The position numbers and the translations under genes are program-made. The notes below the pieces were generated by a model. The model was not told the DNA's origin. It worked only from the letters and a program-made list of their open reading frames with translations, and did not search any database. From Lotus japonicus (taxonomy: Eukaryota; Streptophyta; Magnoliopsida; Fabales; Fabaceae), in assembly GCF_012489685.1 (NCBI RefSeq), contig NC_080046.1, forward strand, positions 67,781,984 through 67,845,983: 64,000 nt of DNA, in the 5' to 3' direction. Position 1 is the first letter of the stretch. Every line of letters begins with the position of its first letter. Shown in pieces: positions 33,418 to 45,859 of this stretch.

Positions 33418-34626
33418 ATGCCCCAGACGAGTTTTGCTGCCGAAGCATTCGGTGTGGTGACAATTTGTCTAGTAGCCATCTTGATTCTTCTTGGGTTGAT
33501 GTGCATTGCTTACTCATTTTACTTCCGCTCTCGAATTCATAATCAGGGTTTTGTTCAGCTCAATTATTTTAGCGGTCCTTGGATCATCAGAATCACATTC
33601 ATCCTATTTGCAATCTGGTGGGGTCTTGGTGAGATTGTTCGGTTAACTTTGTTAAGACGAGCCCTTCACTTAAAATGGAAGGAAACTGTCTGCAAATGCT
33701 ATATTGTATCAAATATGGGGTTTGCAGAACCATGCCTCTTTCTCACTCTAGTGTTTCTTCTTCGTGCACCCTTGCAGAGATTGGAGACTGGAATTATGAG
33801 CAGAAAATGGAATGTGAGAACATCTGGATATATTCTTCTTTACTGCCTTCCAATGTTTCTTCTTCAGTTTTTTGTTATTTTGGTCGGGCCTCAGTTAAAC
33901 AAGAATAAGGGTTCTGGAAGAAAGTTGCCTCATTATTTTACAAGTACAGCTGGTGCCTCTTCAATGGCAGGTGGGGATGATGATATTGCTCTCTGTACTT
34001 ACCCTTTACTCAGTACTATTATCCTTGGCCTTTTTGCCATTATCCTGACTTCCTACCTTTTTTGGCTCGGTAGTAGGATTTTGAAATTAGTTATTAATAA
34101 GGGTTTGCAGAAGAGGGTTTACACATTACTATTCTCAGTTTTGTGTTTCCTTCCATTAAGGGTTCTTTTTCTTGGTTTATCTGTTTTGTCTGGGCCTGAG
34201 CATTTTATGTTTGAGGCCGTAGTTTTCTTGGCTTTTCTTGCACTTGTATGTTGTTCTGGGCTGTGCATGTGCACACTTGTGTACCGTCCAGTTGCAGATT
34301 CTTTAGCGCTGGGAAATCTACAAGACTTGGAAGCTAGGAGGTTGAATGATGGTCATAATGATACTGTGTCCCTTATTGCTAACCAGAGTCGTCTGGAAGA
34401 TAATAATGTTGGTGAAAATGCTCGGTCCAGCCCTGGTCGGTTTTCTGATGCATCAACAATGCGTGGATCCATTTCATTCCGGACAATGGAGAAGGGTGTC
34501 ACTTCAACTGGACCATTTGTAGAACTCAGCCTCTTCTCTCCCAGCCATAGTGCAACCCCTCCAGGATCGCCTCCTCTGCTTCTAGGTTGGCCTATGCGAT
34601 CCCCAACAGAAGTAATTGGACCATAG
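33418..34626 (+). CDS. Plant multi-pass membrane protein of unknown function (about seven TM segments)
   Basis: 402 residues in one exon from ATG at 33418 (MPQTSFAAEAFGVVT). The longer upstream frame has no ATG. Hydrophobic segments lie near residues 9-33 (AFGVVTICLVAILILLGLMC), 52-72, 98-118, 138-160, 205-228, 246-266 and 270-295, typical of a seven-pass topology. The roughly 105-residue C-terminal tail is hydrophilic and Ser-rich (SRLEDNNVGENARSSPGRF, then SPSHSATPPGSPP) and looks cytosolic and phosphorylatable. I do not recognise a catalytic motif; it looks like a plant-specific 7TM family of GPCR-like topology, but I make no receptor claim. The gene is intact. AATAAGG near 34707 may serve the polyadenylation signal. 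Confidence 0.85.
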   Translation: MPQTSFAAEAFGVVTICLVAILILLGLMCIAYSFYFRSRIHNQGFVQLNYFSGPWIIRITFILFAIWWGLGEIVRLTLLRRALHLKWKETVCKCYIVSNMGFAEPCLFLTLVFLLRAPLQRLETGIMSRKWNVRTSGYILLYCLPMFLLQFFVILVGPQLNKNKGSGRKLPHYFTSTAGASSMAGGDDDIALCTYPLLSTIILGLFAIILTSYLFWLGSRILKLVINKGLQKRVYTLLFSVLCFLPLRVLFLGLSVLSGPEHFMFEAVVFLAFLALVCCSGLCMCTLVYRPVADSLALGNLQDLEARRLNDGHNDTVSLIANQSRLEDNNVGENARSSPGRFSDASTMRGSISFRTMEKGVTSTGPFVELSLFSPSHSATPPGSPPLLLGWPMRSPTEVIGP

Positions 34627-35156
34627 AGGCAGGCTAGTTACTCAACATGTTGGGTGAATATCAATTTTTGGAAGAGGAAAAACTGATTGTAAAGGTTTAG
34701 ACTTCAATAAGGCTTTTTTTGAATGTTTGCTAATTCTAGGTATAATGTTTTTGCCCTGGAATTTATTGAGCGCCTCTTTACTTTTATGTTGTGTACTGGC
34801 TTGACAACTTTTTCCTTCCTGGTTTTGTAATTTTATTGTTGGAAAACTTCACATATGGTCATATATTCTCCTTAGTTACATCAAATATATTCTCGTTAGT
34901 TGTTGTGGTTCGGCTTGCACTTTCATGCTTCTTTGAAGCTACAGGGCAAGGTTATTTGCAGTAGGATTACTTTGCTTAGCCTAATTACACGAGCTATTAT
35001 CCTGCCTCCTCTCCCATACCATGACTTTAAAGATCTAGAACTGTCCAATCTATCCCATGTTTATGTGTATAATTCTTTGGTGGTTGCATTTTGTGCATCC
35101 ATCGTTTGGGTGGAAGTGGTTTTGCCTGTTTTCTTCCCTAAGATAATTTCGATCAT
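34627..35156. other. 3' UTR and spacer
   Basis: 3' UTR of the membrane protein gene, then AT-rich DNA. The 87-codon frame at 34900-35163 has no motif. Confidence 0.5.
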
Positions 35157-35163
35157 ATTATGA

Positions 35164-36720
35164 AGGCTTAATACATCAGAAGGCCCCTGAAATTGTAAAG
35201 GGAATCAGTTCCAGGACCTGGAAAATTTTCGCATCAAATTGGGTCCCTAAAATTTTTTTTTTAATTCAATTAAGGACAAAGTGTGTCTGATGCTGAAGTG
35301 GCTTCAATTTTAGCCTACTCAGCTTTTCCACGTGGCATTTGGAATTATTTTTTACCTGAAAATTTCTAAAACTTTATTTTTTAATACCAACTCATATATT
35401 GAAGCATAAATAAAAAATAAAAAAATTAATAAAATCTATAATCTAAATAGAAACCTAATCTAATAATCACTAATGCAAGATCAAGCACCATCCTCGCACA
35501 CCATGGTTCAGGTTCAAACGACCATGGGGGGTTGATTTGCTTTTGCTCTCCTGCAAACCTGTGCCTACTGATATGCTAAACTTGCTGCTTGTTATGCTGC
35601 TGCGTGAACCTGCACATCTTTTTATTTTGATTTGAATTTTGTCTATCTTTTCCCCTGTTTCATTTTCCCCTGTCTTTGTTTTTTATTTCTCTTGTAACTG
35701 GTACCTGTTTGAGCAGCACCTCTTGTTCGTTAATCAACTACTGGCCCTAAAGAATTGAAGAAATTTGACATATATAAGAATGTTATATGTACTTCAACCC
35801 ATTTTGTGTTCAACTCCAGGAAAAGATAAAGGGGAAAACACATAGAACTTAAAGGACAAAGGAAACCAGATCTGAAAAAGAAACCAGATCAAGAAACAAA
35901 GAAAAAGAGAAACAAAAGAGACCAGATCTGAAAGAATCGGTCCAGATCGAGAAAATCAAAGAGACTAAAACCCACATGCAAACCACATCCAACATCCACA
36001 GAAGCTTCACGCAGTGGCTGCAACGGTGTGTCGGATGGAGCGCCACCGCCTCTAAATCGGGGTTTTGGGACTCAAGGAGGTTGAGATTTTCTTTCTCTCT
36101 CTCAATCACTCCTTCTCCTTGCATCGCCTGGTGGTGGATTTGGGGATTTGGGGTTTTGGTTTCGGGTGGGGGTGGGGGTGGAGGTTTCAGTTGCAGGTGG
36201 GGGTGGGGATGGGGTTTCGGTTGTAGGTGGAGTTGGGGGTTGGGTGGAGTTTTGGTTTGGCCGTTTGGGGGTGGGGGTTGGAGGTTGAGGTTGAGGTTTG
36301 GGGATGGTGTTGGAGGTGGATGTTGAGGTTGCAGGTGGGGTGGATGTTGCTGGGTTTAGAAGATGAAGGTGTTGGGTGTTGAAGATGAGAATGATGAAGA
36401 TGATGGTGTTGAAGATTAGATTTTTAAATTAGGTTTATTAGGTTGTTTAGTTTATGATTATTAGATTAGGTTTTTATTAAGTTTTTAATTTTTTTTTTTG
36501 ATTATTTTGTTGACTTGGAATTAAAAATTATTTTTTTAATATTTTTTAATTAAAAAAAAATTATAAAAGCCAGGTGTCACTGATGACTAGGAAAAAATTG
36601 AGATTTGGCCTTAATTGAATTAAAAAAATTTTTTTAGGGACCCAATTTGATGCGAAAATTTTCCAGGCCCTGAAACTGATTCCCTTTACAATTTCAGGGG
36701 CCTTCTGATGTATTAAGCCT
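35164..36720. mobile_element. Non-autonomous element with about 100-bp terminal inverted repeats
   Basis: The ends are inverted copies: AGGCTTAATACATCAGAAGG, then CCCCTGAAATTGTAAAGGGA, then TTTTCGCATCAAATTGGGTC on the left, mirrored on the right from 36720. Flanks share ATTATGA (35157-35163 and 36721-36727), a 7-bp match that could be a worn 8-9-bp duplication. The interior has no transposase. It contains a GGT/GGGTTT-rich block (36130-36360) much like that of the 6257-8193 Mutator element, so I lean to Mutator-like. No gene fragment recognised. Confidence 0.75.
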
Positions 36721-36727
36721 ATTATGA

Positions 36728-38099
36728 ATATGATTTCGCTAGAATTGTAACTTGACACAAGCAGAAGAGAGCTGTGGAAACTAGAATTAGCATGTAATCT
36801 TGTTCAAGAGGAGGTATGTGGAAGTACTGTCATACGTAACTAGTTAGATTGGGCTTGCAGCACATTTTTTCAATATTTAGTAATATGAAATTTCTATCTG
36901 ATCTGAAGATTGTTTTGACCAAAGAAAAGATAAGAGTTGACTTTGACCTTTTAGTGTATGTGGATCACATTCACACTGTAACTGAACCTAACGCAACAAC
37001 TTGGAGAAGATCGAACCATATGAGGGAAAAACATTGAACGAACTAGAGCAATAGAACTGGGTTGACAGCAGGAGAAGGCCTCATTGAGGAGCAGGTTTCT
37101 ACTAGGATCCCAATGAGTGTTAAAGATCTCCCTCTAAGTAATTAACACTTTTGCCGGTTGATGCATATTCTTAGTGGTACTGCATAATCTTTTTATCCAT
37201 TATATATGGTGCCCTCTGCTAATACTTGCTCAGATTTTAAACTGAAACAAATGTTTTTAGTCTCCTTTCTCTGTTTCTTCCTGCTCACTAGGATTTGAAT
37301 TTGGTCTGGTATCATTGATGTTACTATAATATTTGGCTAATAGATAACTAGGAAGGTGATAATAATAGAATACTTTTACCAAAAATGAAGATGAAGTTAT
37401 GGAACATAAATAACGAATGTCACAGCATCATGTCGTTACATATTCGGCTTCATAAAATGACTTTCTTCTTTTCCCCAAAAGTTAGACATCATTGAAAGCT
37501 AATTAGCATTCTTATTTGTGTTTATATATCTTTGATCATTATACCAAGCATATATGGAGGAAAAAAAGGAAAGTCGCTGATTAAATGAACTAAAATTACC
37601 TTATTGATAGGGCATGACAGTATACCAGTTTTGTAAAATTTCATGCATAAGTCCACGTTGATTTGAACAGCATAGCTATTTAATAAACATCATAGATAAA
37701 AACTTTTGCCAAAAATGAAGATGAAGTTATGAAACCTAAATAATAATAGAATACTCTTAGCTTTGAATTATACTTAGCTTGAATAACTTACACATAAGTA
37801 GATGTGATTCCAAATGACTTCGATTCTCCAATAAGTGGCTTTTCTTTCTAATATCTTATGAAGTCTTAGCATATTCTCATTCTATTTTATTTTTTCCACA
37901 CCTAAGTATCTTTGTCCTTATTTGGATAAGCTTTCTCAACAGTCGAGTTTTGTTCCTGGAGGGGAACCACTTATAATTTTTAATAAGAAAAGATTGGTGA
38001 ACTGTTGTATAGTAAAGATACTCGCGATATATATGTTTTTAGCGATTTAAAATCACCACAAAATGTGTTATATTGTTTTTTAAAGCTTTCCACTTTGTG
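36728..38099. other. AT-rich intergenic DNA with a spaced direct repeat
   Basis: CCAAAAATGAAGATGAAGTT within a longer match occurs near 37380 and again near 37710. No gene seen. Confidence 0.5.
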
Positions 38100-39660
38100 G
38101 TCATGGGTGACGTATCTGTTGTTGGCAGTTATATCCCACAGTTATGACATATAAGAGAGGCATGATCATAGATATATTTTTATATAGCTACATGAGATGA
38201 GGAGAAAACCACATCTTTTACCAAAATCTTAAGGCAACGTGTGTATGTGTCCTTTCAATTACTAACCATTCAACACTTTCATTTTTATTAAATGTGAGGC
38301 TTCATTATTTTATTTTTACTTCTTATTCATACTTGACGAATTTTCAACAATCACCTCATCAAGTGTGAGTTATCAACTATTGGACACTCTCATCAAGTGT
38401 GTCATTATTTCACTTATTAACTATTGAACACTCTCATTTTTATTAAATGTGAGACTTCATTATTTTTATTTTTACTTCTTATTCACACTTGACAAATTTC
38501 CAATAATCACTACATCAAGTGTGAGTTATCATCTTATTGCCATGCTCCCCTCTGTGGGGTAATTGTCAGCTATCAAGGTCGTAACCATGATACCCGTTGT
38601 TATGGTGTGAGGGGTTATACTTATACCTCACAGTTGTGGCATGAGAAAGGCATAATCATGGATATATTTTTTTATTGGGTGCTCTCCCTCTGCAGGGTTA
38701 TTGTCGGCTTTTAAAGTTGTAACTAGTTGTTATGGCGTGAGGGGTTATACCTCACGATTGTGGCATGAGAGAGACATAATCATAGATATATTTTGTATAC
38801 AACCACATTGGATGAAGAGTAAACCACATTAGGGAATGACACCGCATCTTTCACCAAAAACCTTAAGGTCATGTGTGTATGAGTCATTTCACTTTTAACT
38901 ATTGAACACTCACTTTTTTATCTAGCGTCAAACTTATTTATTTTATTTTTATTTTTTGTTCTCACTTGATGAATTCCCAAGAATCACCCCTCAAGTGTGA
39001 GTTATCATCTTATTGTCATGCTCCCCTTTAGCGAGGTTATTGTCGGCTATCAAGGTTGTAACAGTGACACCAGTTGTTATGGTGTGATGGGTTATACCTT
39101 GCGGTAATGGAATGAGAGAGGCATGGTCATAAATATATTTTTATATAACCACATTAGTAAAGTACACTTCATCTTTCTGATAGATTATTTATTTTAATTC
39201 TCTATTTTAGGTGTGTGGATTACCATTAATCAATAAACTAAAACATTTTGTTTAGTCATTAATATAAATTATGTGCATTATTAATTTAATTCTTATATGT
39301 GTGTTGTGATGGATGATATATTGAGCTTTTATTATTAACTGACCTATGATGGGTTGGGTCAGTAACATATGCCTAATGAGAGGACTCTTGTCTCACCTAA
39401 CTGTATATAAACCGTTTTCCCATTAGATAATTTACTGAGTGTGTAAACATGTTGTAGTCTGTATCTATGTCCGCTTGTGATCTGGTTGATCTCTTGAGCA
39501 GCATTTTAAATTTCAGCATTTTCACCCAAAATCTTAAGAAAATGTGTGTATTAGTCATTTTCCTTATAAATTATTGAAAACTCTCTTTTTTAACCAATGT
39601 GAGACTGATTTACTATATTTTTATTTCTTGCCACACTACAAGAATTCTCAATAGTATCCA
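38100..39660 (+). repeat. Tandem repeat field, unit about 450-480 bp
   Basis: Recurring blocks: GAGAGGCATGATCATAGATA (near 38157, and variants near 38645, 38768 and 39116); CACCAAAAACCTTAAGGTCA-type (38220, 38852, 39525); ATCAAGTGTGAGTTATC (38356, 38513, 38991); and TTGTTATGGTGTGAGGGGTT-type (38598, 38728, 39076). The order is conserved but the units are partly deleted. Non-coding; no terminal repeats seen. Confidence 0.8.
39178..39518 (+). mobile_element. Solo LTR inside the tandem repeat field
   Basis: 341 bp starting TGATAG and ending CAGCA, with a TATA box (CTGTATATAAACC near 39401). It interrupts a repeat unit between CATCTTTC and CACCCAAAATCTTAAG, which are contiguous in sister units (CATCTTTCACCAAAAACC). 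Flanks CTTTC/TTTTC are a 4-of-5 match for a target duplication. Confidence 0.75.
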
Positions 39661-40810
39661 CGATTTTATGACCGGGGTCCGAAGTGAAATATCAAAAAAT
39701 CTACCAAATCTTTGGAAGATAAGACTAAGAATAAAATATTCTATATTAAAACACATGTGACACCGGGTGTTGACCAGGATGAGGAGTGAGTGGCAATGAA
39801 ATGATACACAGACAAATAACGGTTCTTAACACGGGTCGTTAACGAAGGGACACATAACTAAACCGATCCGCATAAGAATGAGAGGTATTCTGAGATTGAA
39901 TACGTATGAGATTTTACAATCGAGGAAGACTCATCAAATTTGATTGATACTACTCATATCTCCAATAGAGCAGCCCATGAGATCAATTATTAAATTAGGA
40001 TATTACAATGTATGTGATTGATAAAGAATTTAACTTTTTTGGAGGGCTATGTCCTCCGTCAACTCCTTTTAAATACACCCTTATTTGAGACAGTCTAAAA
40101 CCGTGTGATGATGACACTTTTAGTGGTTAACATATTACCACTTTTTTTAATAAAGAACTTTTCAATTTTTTAAGCAGTACTCTTTAGATTACCGATCTAT
40201 ATGATTGTTTAGTGTGTTTGTGACAAAACAAGGAGACATTGCTCCAAGATTTAAGGATAGCCAACCGGCAACGAATAACGTCTACAAACTCTCCATTCCC
40301 TTTTGTTATGATCTGGTGTTGTTTTATTTGTTTGCTTCTTATTTGTTTAGCCAAACCAAACCAAACCCCATAAACCTGAAAATAGCGGAGAGCGTTTGTT
40401 GTATTACCGGAGCTTCTCTCCACCAGAGCGGTTTTCCGATTTTAGGGAAACCGCTCTACCCATTCAGATACTTTCTTATCGAATCCTTGCAGCAACCACA
40501 TCGGTTGACTTGGATTTGGATTGGATTGGTGTTTTTTCATTTTTATGTTTTATTCATCTGATGAATTGTTTGTTTGTGGATTTGTTTAGTGTCATCAATA
40601 AGGGTCCTCGATCAACCTGTTTTCTCTTTTCTCTTGTGGGTATTTCCGGAGGTAGAATTTTTTTCCATGTTTGATGAACAGGGGAATTTGGTATAGTGTA
40701 TGATATTTTTTCAATATATAAATAAAATTTTCATTTCTTGAGTTGGGAATTTTGCATAGTTCCTAGTTCAAGAGATTGATACATATTTGGTGGGAATAAG
40801 AAGAAGCATT
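39661..40810. other. Upstream region of the MAPKKK gene
   Basis: AT-rich, then the presumed promoter and 5' UTR of the plus-strand kinase. Short frames at 40205-40674 have no motif. Confidence 0.5.
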
Positions 40811-41773
40811 ATGAGTGCAATGTGCCAATCTGTACGTGATTGTGAATGGGTGAAGGGTAAAATGGTTGGATCAGGATCTTTTGGCAGTGTACATTTGGCC
40901 ATGAACAAATCCACCGGTGGACTTTTTGTTGTGAAATCAGCACGCTCAGGGACAGGACGTGAGGCTCTGAATAATGAGGCCAAAATCCTAAAAGCTTTGA
41001 AACCATCACCTTACATTGTCCAATGTTTGGGAACAAAGGAAGACAGAGGAGGAAACCTCAATGTTTTCATGGAGTACATGGCAGGGGGTAGTTTAGCCGA
41101 TGTGTCTCACAAATTTGGCGGGTCATTACATGAAGAGGTGGTTCGGGTGTATACTAGAGAAATTCTTCAAGGGTTAAAACACCTTCACCAACATGGAATC
41201 GTGCATTGTGATCTCAAGTGCAAGAATGTGCTTTTGGGTTCATCTGGTAATATCAAGCTAGCAGATTTTGGATGCGCTAAAAGGGTCAAGGACTTGAATA
41301 ATGACCGTGGAGGTTTGGCAAATTCTTTGCTGTGTGTTGGTGGCACTCCGCTATGGATGGCTCCTGAGGTATTGAGGAATGAGATGCTGGGTTTTGGTGC
41401 AGATATATGGTCTTTGGGGTGTACAGTTATTGAAATGGCTACTGGGAGACCTCCTTGGGGTGTTGTTGAGGGATCTAACCCAATGGCTTCTGTGTTGAGG
41501 ATTGCTCATGGTGATGTGGTGCCTCACTTTCCATCACATATCTCTAAGGAGGGTTTGGATTTCTTGAGCATGTGTTTGGAGAGAAATGCTGATAAGAGGT
41601 GTAGCGCTGAGGAGTTACTAAGCCATCCATTTGTTTCAAGGAATAAACAATATGCTTCCTCACCAACATGTGTGTTGGAGATTCATAATTTTGAGGATAC
41701 TTATGAATCAGAAGGACATGAAGGCACTAGTTTAGGGTCATCAGGGAATTGGATTACTGTTAGATCGGGATGA
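40811..41773 (+). CDS. MAP kinase kinase kinase, MAPKKK15-21-like, single exon
   Basis: MAPKKKs of this small intronless group start MAPK cascades. Arabidopsis MAPKKK17/18 act in ABA and drought signalling; assignment to that pair is not proven here. 320 residues from ATG at 40811 (MSAMCQSVRDCEW); a nearby in-frame ATG at 40820 is the alternative. Kinase motifs: glycine loop VGSGSFGSVHLAM, lysine in FVVKSA, catalytic loop VHCDLKCKNVLL, DFGCAK, and activation segment GGTPLWMAPEVL. The catalytic loop has Cys in place of the usual Arg (HCD for HRD), a feature of this MAPKKK clade, so it is probably still active. The roughly 40-residue C-terminal tail after the kinase domain is acidic and Ser-rich. 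The gene looks intact. Confidence 0.92.
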   Translation: MSAMCQSVRDCEWVKGKMVGSGSFGSVHLAMNKSTGGLFVVKSARSGTGREALNNEAKILKALKPSPYIVQCLGTKEDRGGNLNVFMEYMAGGSLADVSHKFGGSLHEEVVRVYTREILQGLKHLHQHGIVHCDLKCKNVLLGSSGNIKLADFGCAKRVKDLNNDRGGLANSLLCVGGTPLWMAPEVLRNEMLGFGADIWSLGCTVIEMATGRPPWGVVEGSNPMASVLRIAHGDVVPHFPSHISKEGLDFLSMCLERNADKRCSAEELLSHPFVSRNKQYASSPTCVLEIHNFEDTYESEGHEGTSLGSSGNWITVRSG

Positions 41774-42980
41774 AATGTAGAACAAGTGTATTAAATATAG
41801 ACAAAGGACTCAATTGTACAGCGTTGTGTAGAAGACAAATATATAGGTTGTCAGAGTTTTAATGGTTGTAGACTTGTAGAATTGATTAGTGTTGCTAGTC
41901 ACAAATTTGTAATTGAAGGATACCTTATCTTACGTGACATGAACGATCAAGAGTCCTGCATGTTGTTTTTGGTTTTTTTGTTTTGTTTTACTTTTTATCA
42001 TCATTTATCCATTAATCAATGTAGATAGGCTTGGGATTGATGAATAAGGAAAAATCAAATTTTGCATACATGTTCAACCGGTGGTTTAAGGCTTTTTAAT
42101 AATAAGAATATATTATGTAATTAGAAATACGAACTTTCAAAAAAAAAAAAAAAATACGAGAAACACTCTCCCACTTCACGTGATTAGTTTATTTTTTGAA
42201 AAATCAACAAACTTATTAATAAGTGAGAGTGAGAAAAATGCATTGACCTTTTAAAAAATAAATCAATCACATGATGACTGTGTTTAAAAGAGTGGGATGA
42301 TTGTGTTTAAAAGAGTGCGTTGATAACACTCTACAAATATTATATACTTTCTTCCATGAAAACATGTATTGTGTATAAAAATGATATAAAATCATGAAAA
42401 TACGATGCAGGGAGATAATATTTCTCAAGAAAGAGGAATCCATATTGAACTGTCAATAAGAAGGAACAATTATAGTAAATTGTAGGATAAAATGTCAGGA
42501 GCTAATTGACATTTTACACAATCAAAAAATCCTAGATGTTGCTTCATTCTTTTAGAGACGCACTTGTGCGCACTCAACATGTGACTAATTTGGCTCGGGA
42601 TACAGTAGTGATGTCCCTGGGGAGAAAACTGCAATGGAGAACTATGCACATCAATATTGACCAATCTTTGGCATATTTTGGGTTCTACTTCTTAATCTTA
42701 CATCTAATCTTGAAAATAATATAAGGATAGATTGCAATTAATATAAGGATGCATATGAACAAATTTCCTATACATTTGTACAGAACGGAATCCCTAATAC
42801 AATGAACTTGGCGTTTACCACCCTACAGAAATTTCACTGCAGAATAATTTCAAGCCAATAGACAGCTCCCCCCCCCCCTTTCAAATAGTTTCAACCTAGA
42901 ATGAAAAAATCCAAATTCTATGCTTTCTCATAAACATTTAGTTTACCTCCTATTTATGGAACCGCAGACCACCAATGCTA
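41774..42980. other. Converging 3' ends of MAPKKK and FRS
   Basis: 3' UTRs and AT-rich DNA. A small tandem repeat (TGTGTTTAAAAGAGTG twice near 42280-42320) and a poly(A) run near 42140. No gene. Confidence 0.5.
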
Positions 42981-45561
42981 CTATATTTTGTATCCTGGAG
43001 TCAGATTTCTATTAATGGAAGACATATCTCTGACCCCTTGTAATGAAATTGGTTGCTCTCTTATGCGAGAAAGAAGGATGGAAACTTGTTCTGTTGCAAT
43101 ATCTAATCGTTCCTTAGACTTAGCAGATTCATTAATCAGAGATGAAACCATATTTTGTAATAACTTAACTCTTTCAGCATGATCACTTGATGCATTTTGA
43201 AGAAGCTTAGAAGAGGGCACGCTCATACGACGCCAACGAATGGGAAGATATCTATCTGGGATCTGAAAGCAATTTCCTGTTGAAAGAACTCTAAGAGAAT
43301 GCCTACATAGAATTCCAGAGAATTCAAACTGGTGGCAGCTGCAACTTATGATTCCTTCCTGAGGGGACCAATAAACTTTCCGACCTCCTTCAGTTTTTAT
43401 GTGGTGTCTCACAAGAAAACCATCTTCAATTGAAAATGATGCATAATGTGCTGCCAACACAAGTTGTTCTTGAAGCTTTGAAAAGGCAAAAGGAGTGAGG
43501 ACTGTGACAGCATGTGATTCCATTGGGGCTCCTGTTTTGAGGCAAACATTTTGAAGATTCTGCTGCATGGTTTGCTGTTCTCCAGTTTGATCTTTAAAAT
43601 CCACAGCAACAGCTACCTGATAGTGCAAACCCAAGTTAACAAACATAAATTTCTGTCTCAGATAAACAGCACAAAGTTTATTATGCGAATGCTCATTTAA
43701 ACCAATGTAACAATATCCAAACCAGGAAACACAAAAAGATATATAATACCTGTTCAACAAAATGAGCCAGCCGTGTTTGTGCACTCAGAAATCGTTGAAT
43801 GAAAGCATTGATTGACTTTGACTGACCTGTTGTAGTCATTCCCGCAAGAAAATGGCTTCTCAAAAATGGCAATGCCCAAAGTGAACGAGAGCTATATAAA
43901 TTAACCATGTGCCGATTTGAATGCAGCCCAAAAGAACAAACCATTTCCCTCCAGCCTAGTTCAAAATCCTCCACTGACTCAAGATTATAAAGTCTATAAA
44001 ATTCAGCCTTCCACTCATTGTAACGTTCCCCTAGAACAGCATTGAACCAAGATGGGAACTTTGCTACTATCATCCATATACAGAAAGCATGTTTTGTTGT
44101 TGGCATATCTTCAGCTAGTGCTTCTTTGAGACATATATTTTGGTCAGTCAATATAGTCTGTGGAGCCTTTCCATTCATAAACCCTAAGAAAGCCTTCCAA
44201 GAAGGTGATCAAAAAAGAAAAATAAAAAACAAAACAACACCTGTGTAAATTAAAGAACTGAATAACTTCTAAAAAATTAACAATCCTCATCAACAATTAA
44301 AATACCTAGTCCATTTTAGAAGAATGGGGCAAAAGAAAAAAGGAAACTAGCATAAGGTGCTTACATACATTGACCAAAGTGTAGAATACTCTACAAGAAA
44401 ATCTTTGCACCAGCAGTAATTTAAATTAGATTCCATTTATCAGCAATAAATTTTTCCGTCCTTCCATTTAGTTTATATTCATTAAGCCACCCCAGTATTT
44501 CAAGAAACAATACACGAGGACATGTCACAATTTGAATAAAGAACGAAACTACACTAATATTGATAACTTTTTTATTTAACTACCTTCACTGCCCAGGAAA
44601 ATGACCTGACAGTTTCATCCCGCAGAAGCACACAGCCAAAAAAGCAAGGCATTCCATAATTATTTATTCCAACCCATATCCCTAGCGGCATGTCAAATGC
44701 AGTGAGGCGATGTGTTGTATCAAGCACCACGGCATCACCAAATATATCATACAATTGGATTGATGAGGCATAGGACCAAGCAATGTTTTCCAAACGGTTG
44801 TTTGCATCAAGTGTGTACTCAAATTTAAAATTAGGATCTTTCTCCTTAATGTTTCTGCACATTCTCAATAAATCTAAGCTTTCTTCTTCTGGATCTAATT
44901 TCCTAAACGACTGGAGTAAATTCCTTATATCCTTTTCAGTAAAAGGTAAAAACCCAGGTTCCACACACTTCTCAAGCTCCATAAGCCTCATCATTTGATG
45001 AACAGAAATCCCTGTTTTGGCAAACATAAGGATTCGGTTCTTGTCGGTGTCTGAGATAGTTCTGTATGCAGGAAGGAACCGAACTTGGTTAGGTTCCAGA
45101 AGTTCATGATTATGATGGTTAGCAAATCCAGTGACGCGCCATTCTGGAGCTCCAAATTCTGTTGTTTTGCTTATCCGCATGTAAGCTTGACAGCCACATC
45201 GAGAAGACTTTCTATTTCTTTGAGGTTTACTTTGAGTTGATGTTTTGACTGGAGTATTACCAGCGCGGTGACAAACAAAGTAGCGTCTGGTAAGTCCTTT
45301 ACCAACACCATCTTTTCCCTCAGTACGGTGACGTCTAATTGAGAAGCCGCACCTCTTGGAAAATTCACTATAGTATTCGTAAGCAGCATCATGAGTAGCA
45401 AACCTTTGACCAATATATGGAATAGCAGCATTAGCTGTTTCCAAGGAGAGCCTGGTTTCATCAGGTGACTCCTCGGTGCTGCTTGTATCACCCAAAGATA
45501 GTGAGTGTTGGTCAGAGGGATCATCATAAACTACCAACATAGATCCAACCTCTTCAGACAT
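42981..45561 (-). CDS. FAR1-related sequence (FRS11-like) transcription factor
   Basis: FRS/FAR1 proteins are domesticated Mutator transposases acting as nuclear transcription factors, FHY3/FAR1 in phytochrome A signalling. Three exons splice in frame: 44584-45561, 43750-44193 and 42981-43616, giving 685 residues. The N-terminal FAR1 zinc-finger domain (about residues 50-160) has YYSEFSKRCGFSIRR, CGCQAY and HHNHEL. The transposase-like core keeps VVLDTTHRL and ILTDQN at the DDE positions. A SWIM zinc finger follows in exon 3 (CSCHQFEFSGILCRH), with a coiled-coil-like end. Overall length and the MSEEVGSMLVVYDDPSD start fit the FRS11 branch, by memory. The 5' leader lies at about 45860-46100, with a duplicate copy further out. 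Confidence 0.92.
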
Positions 45562-45859
45562 TATATATGTTTGCAGTGGCCAGCTTAAGATATCCTCCTA
45601 TACCTAATATTTTAGTGGGAAAACAAAGTGAAAAAAATAAAATACCAGGAAAGAAGAAATAAAGAACATACGAAATGATAAAACATCAACACAATGTAAT
45701 CTACAAAAAGAAAAATCATCAGCACAATATTAAATCAAAGCAGAGATTTTTTCCCCTTCCCTAGAGTCTGGTAAACAGAAACATCTTAGTTGAGAGTTGT
45801 ATGATAACAGATAACAGAAAGAGCATGGAATAATAAATTGATCAATACAAAATTTTGTT

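Noticed and set aside
35976..36326. 116-codon glycine/tryptophan-rich frame
   Set aside because: Driven by GGT-repeat low complexity in the inverted-repeat element.
38100..39660. CRISPR-like array
   Set aside because: Units are hundreds of bases long and diverged, in a plant genome. No short repeat/spacer pattern exists anywhere in the window.
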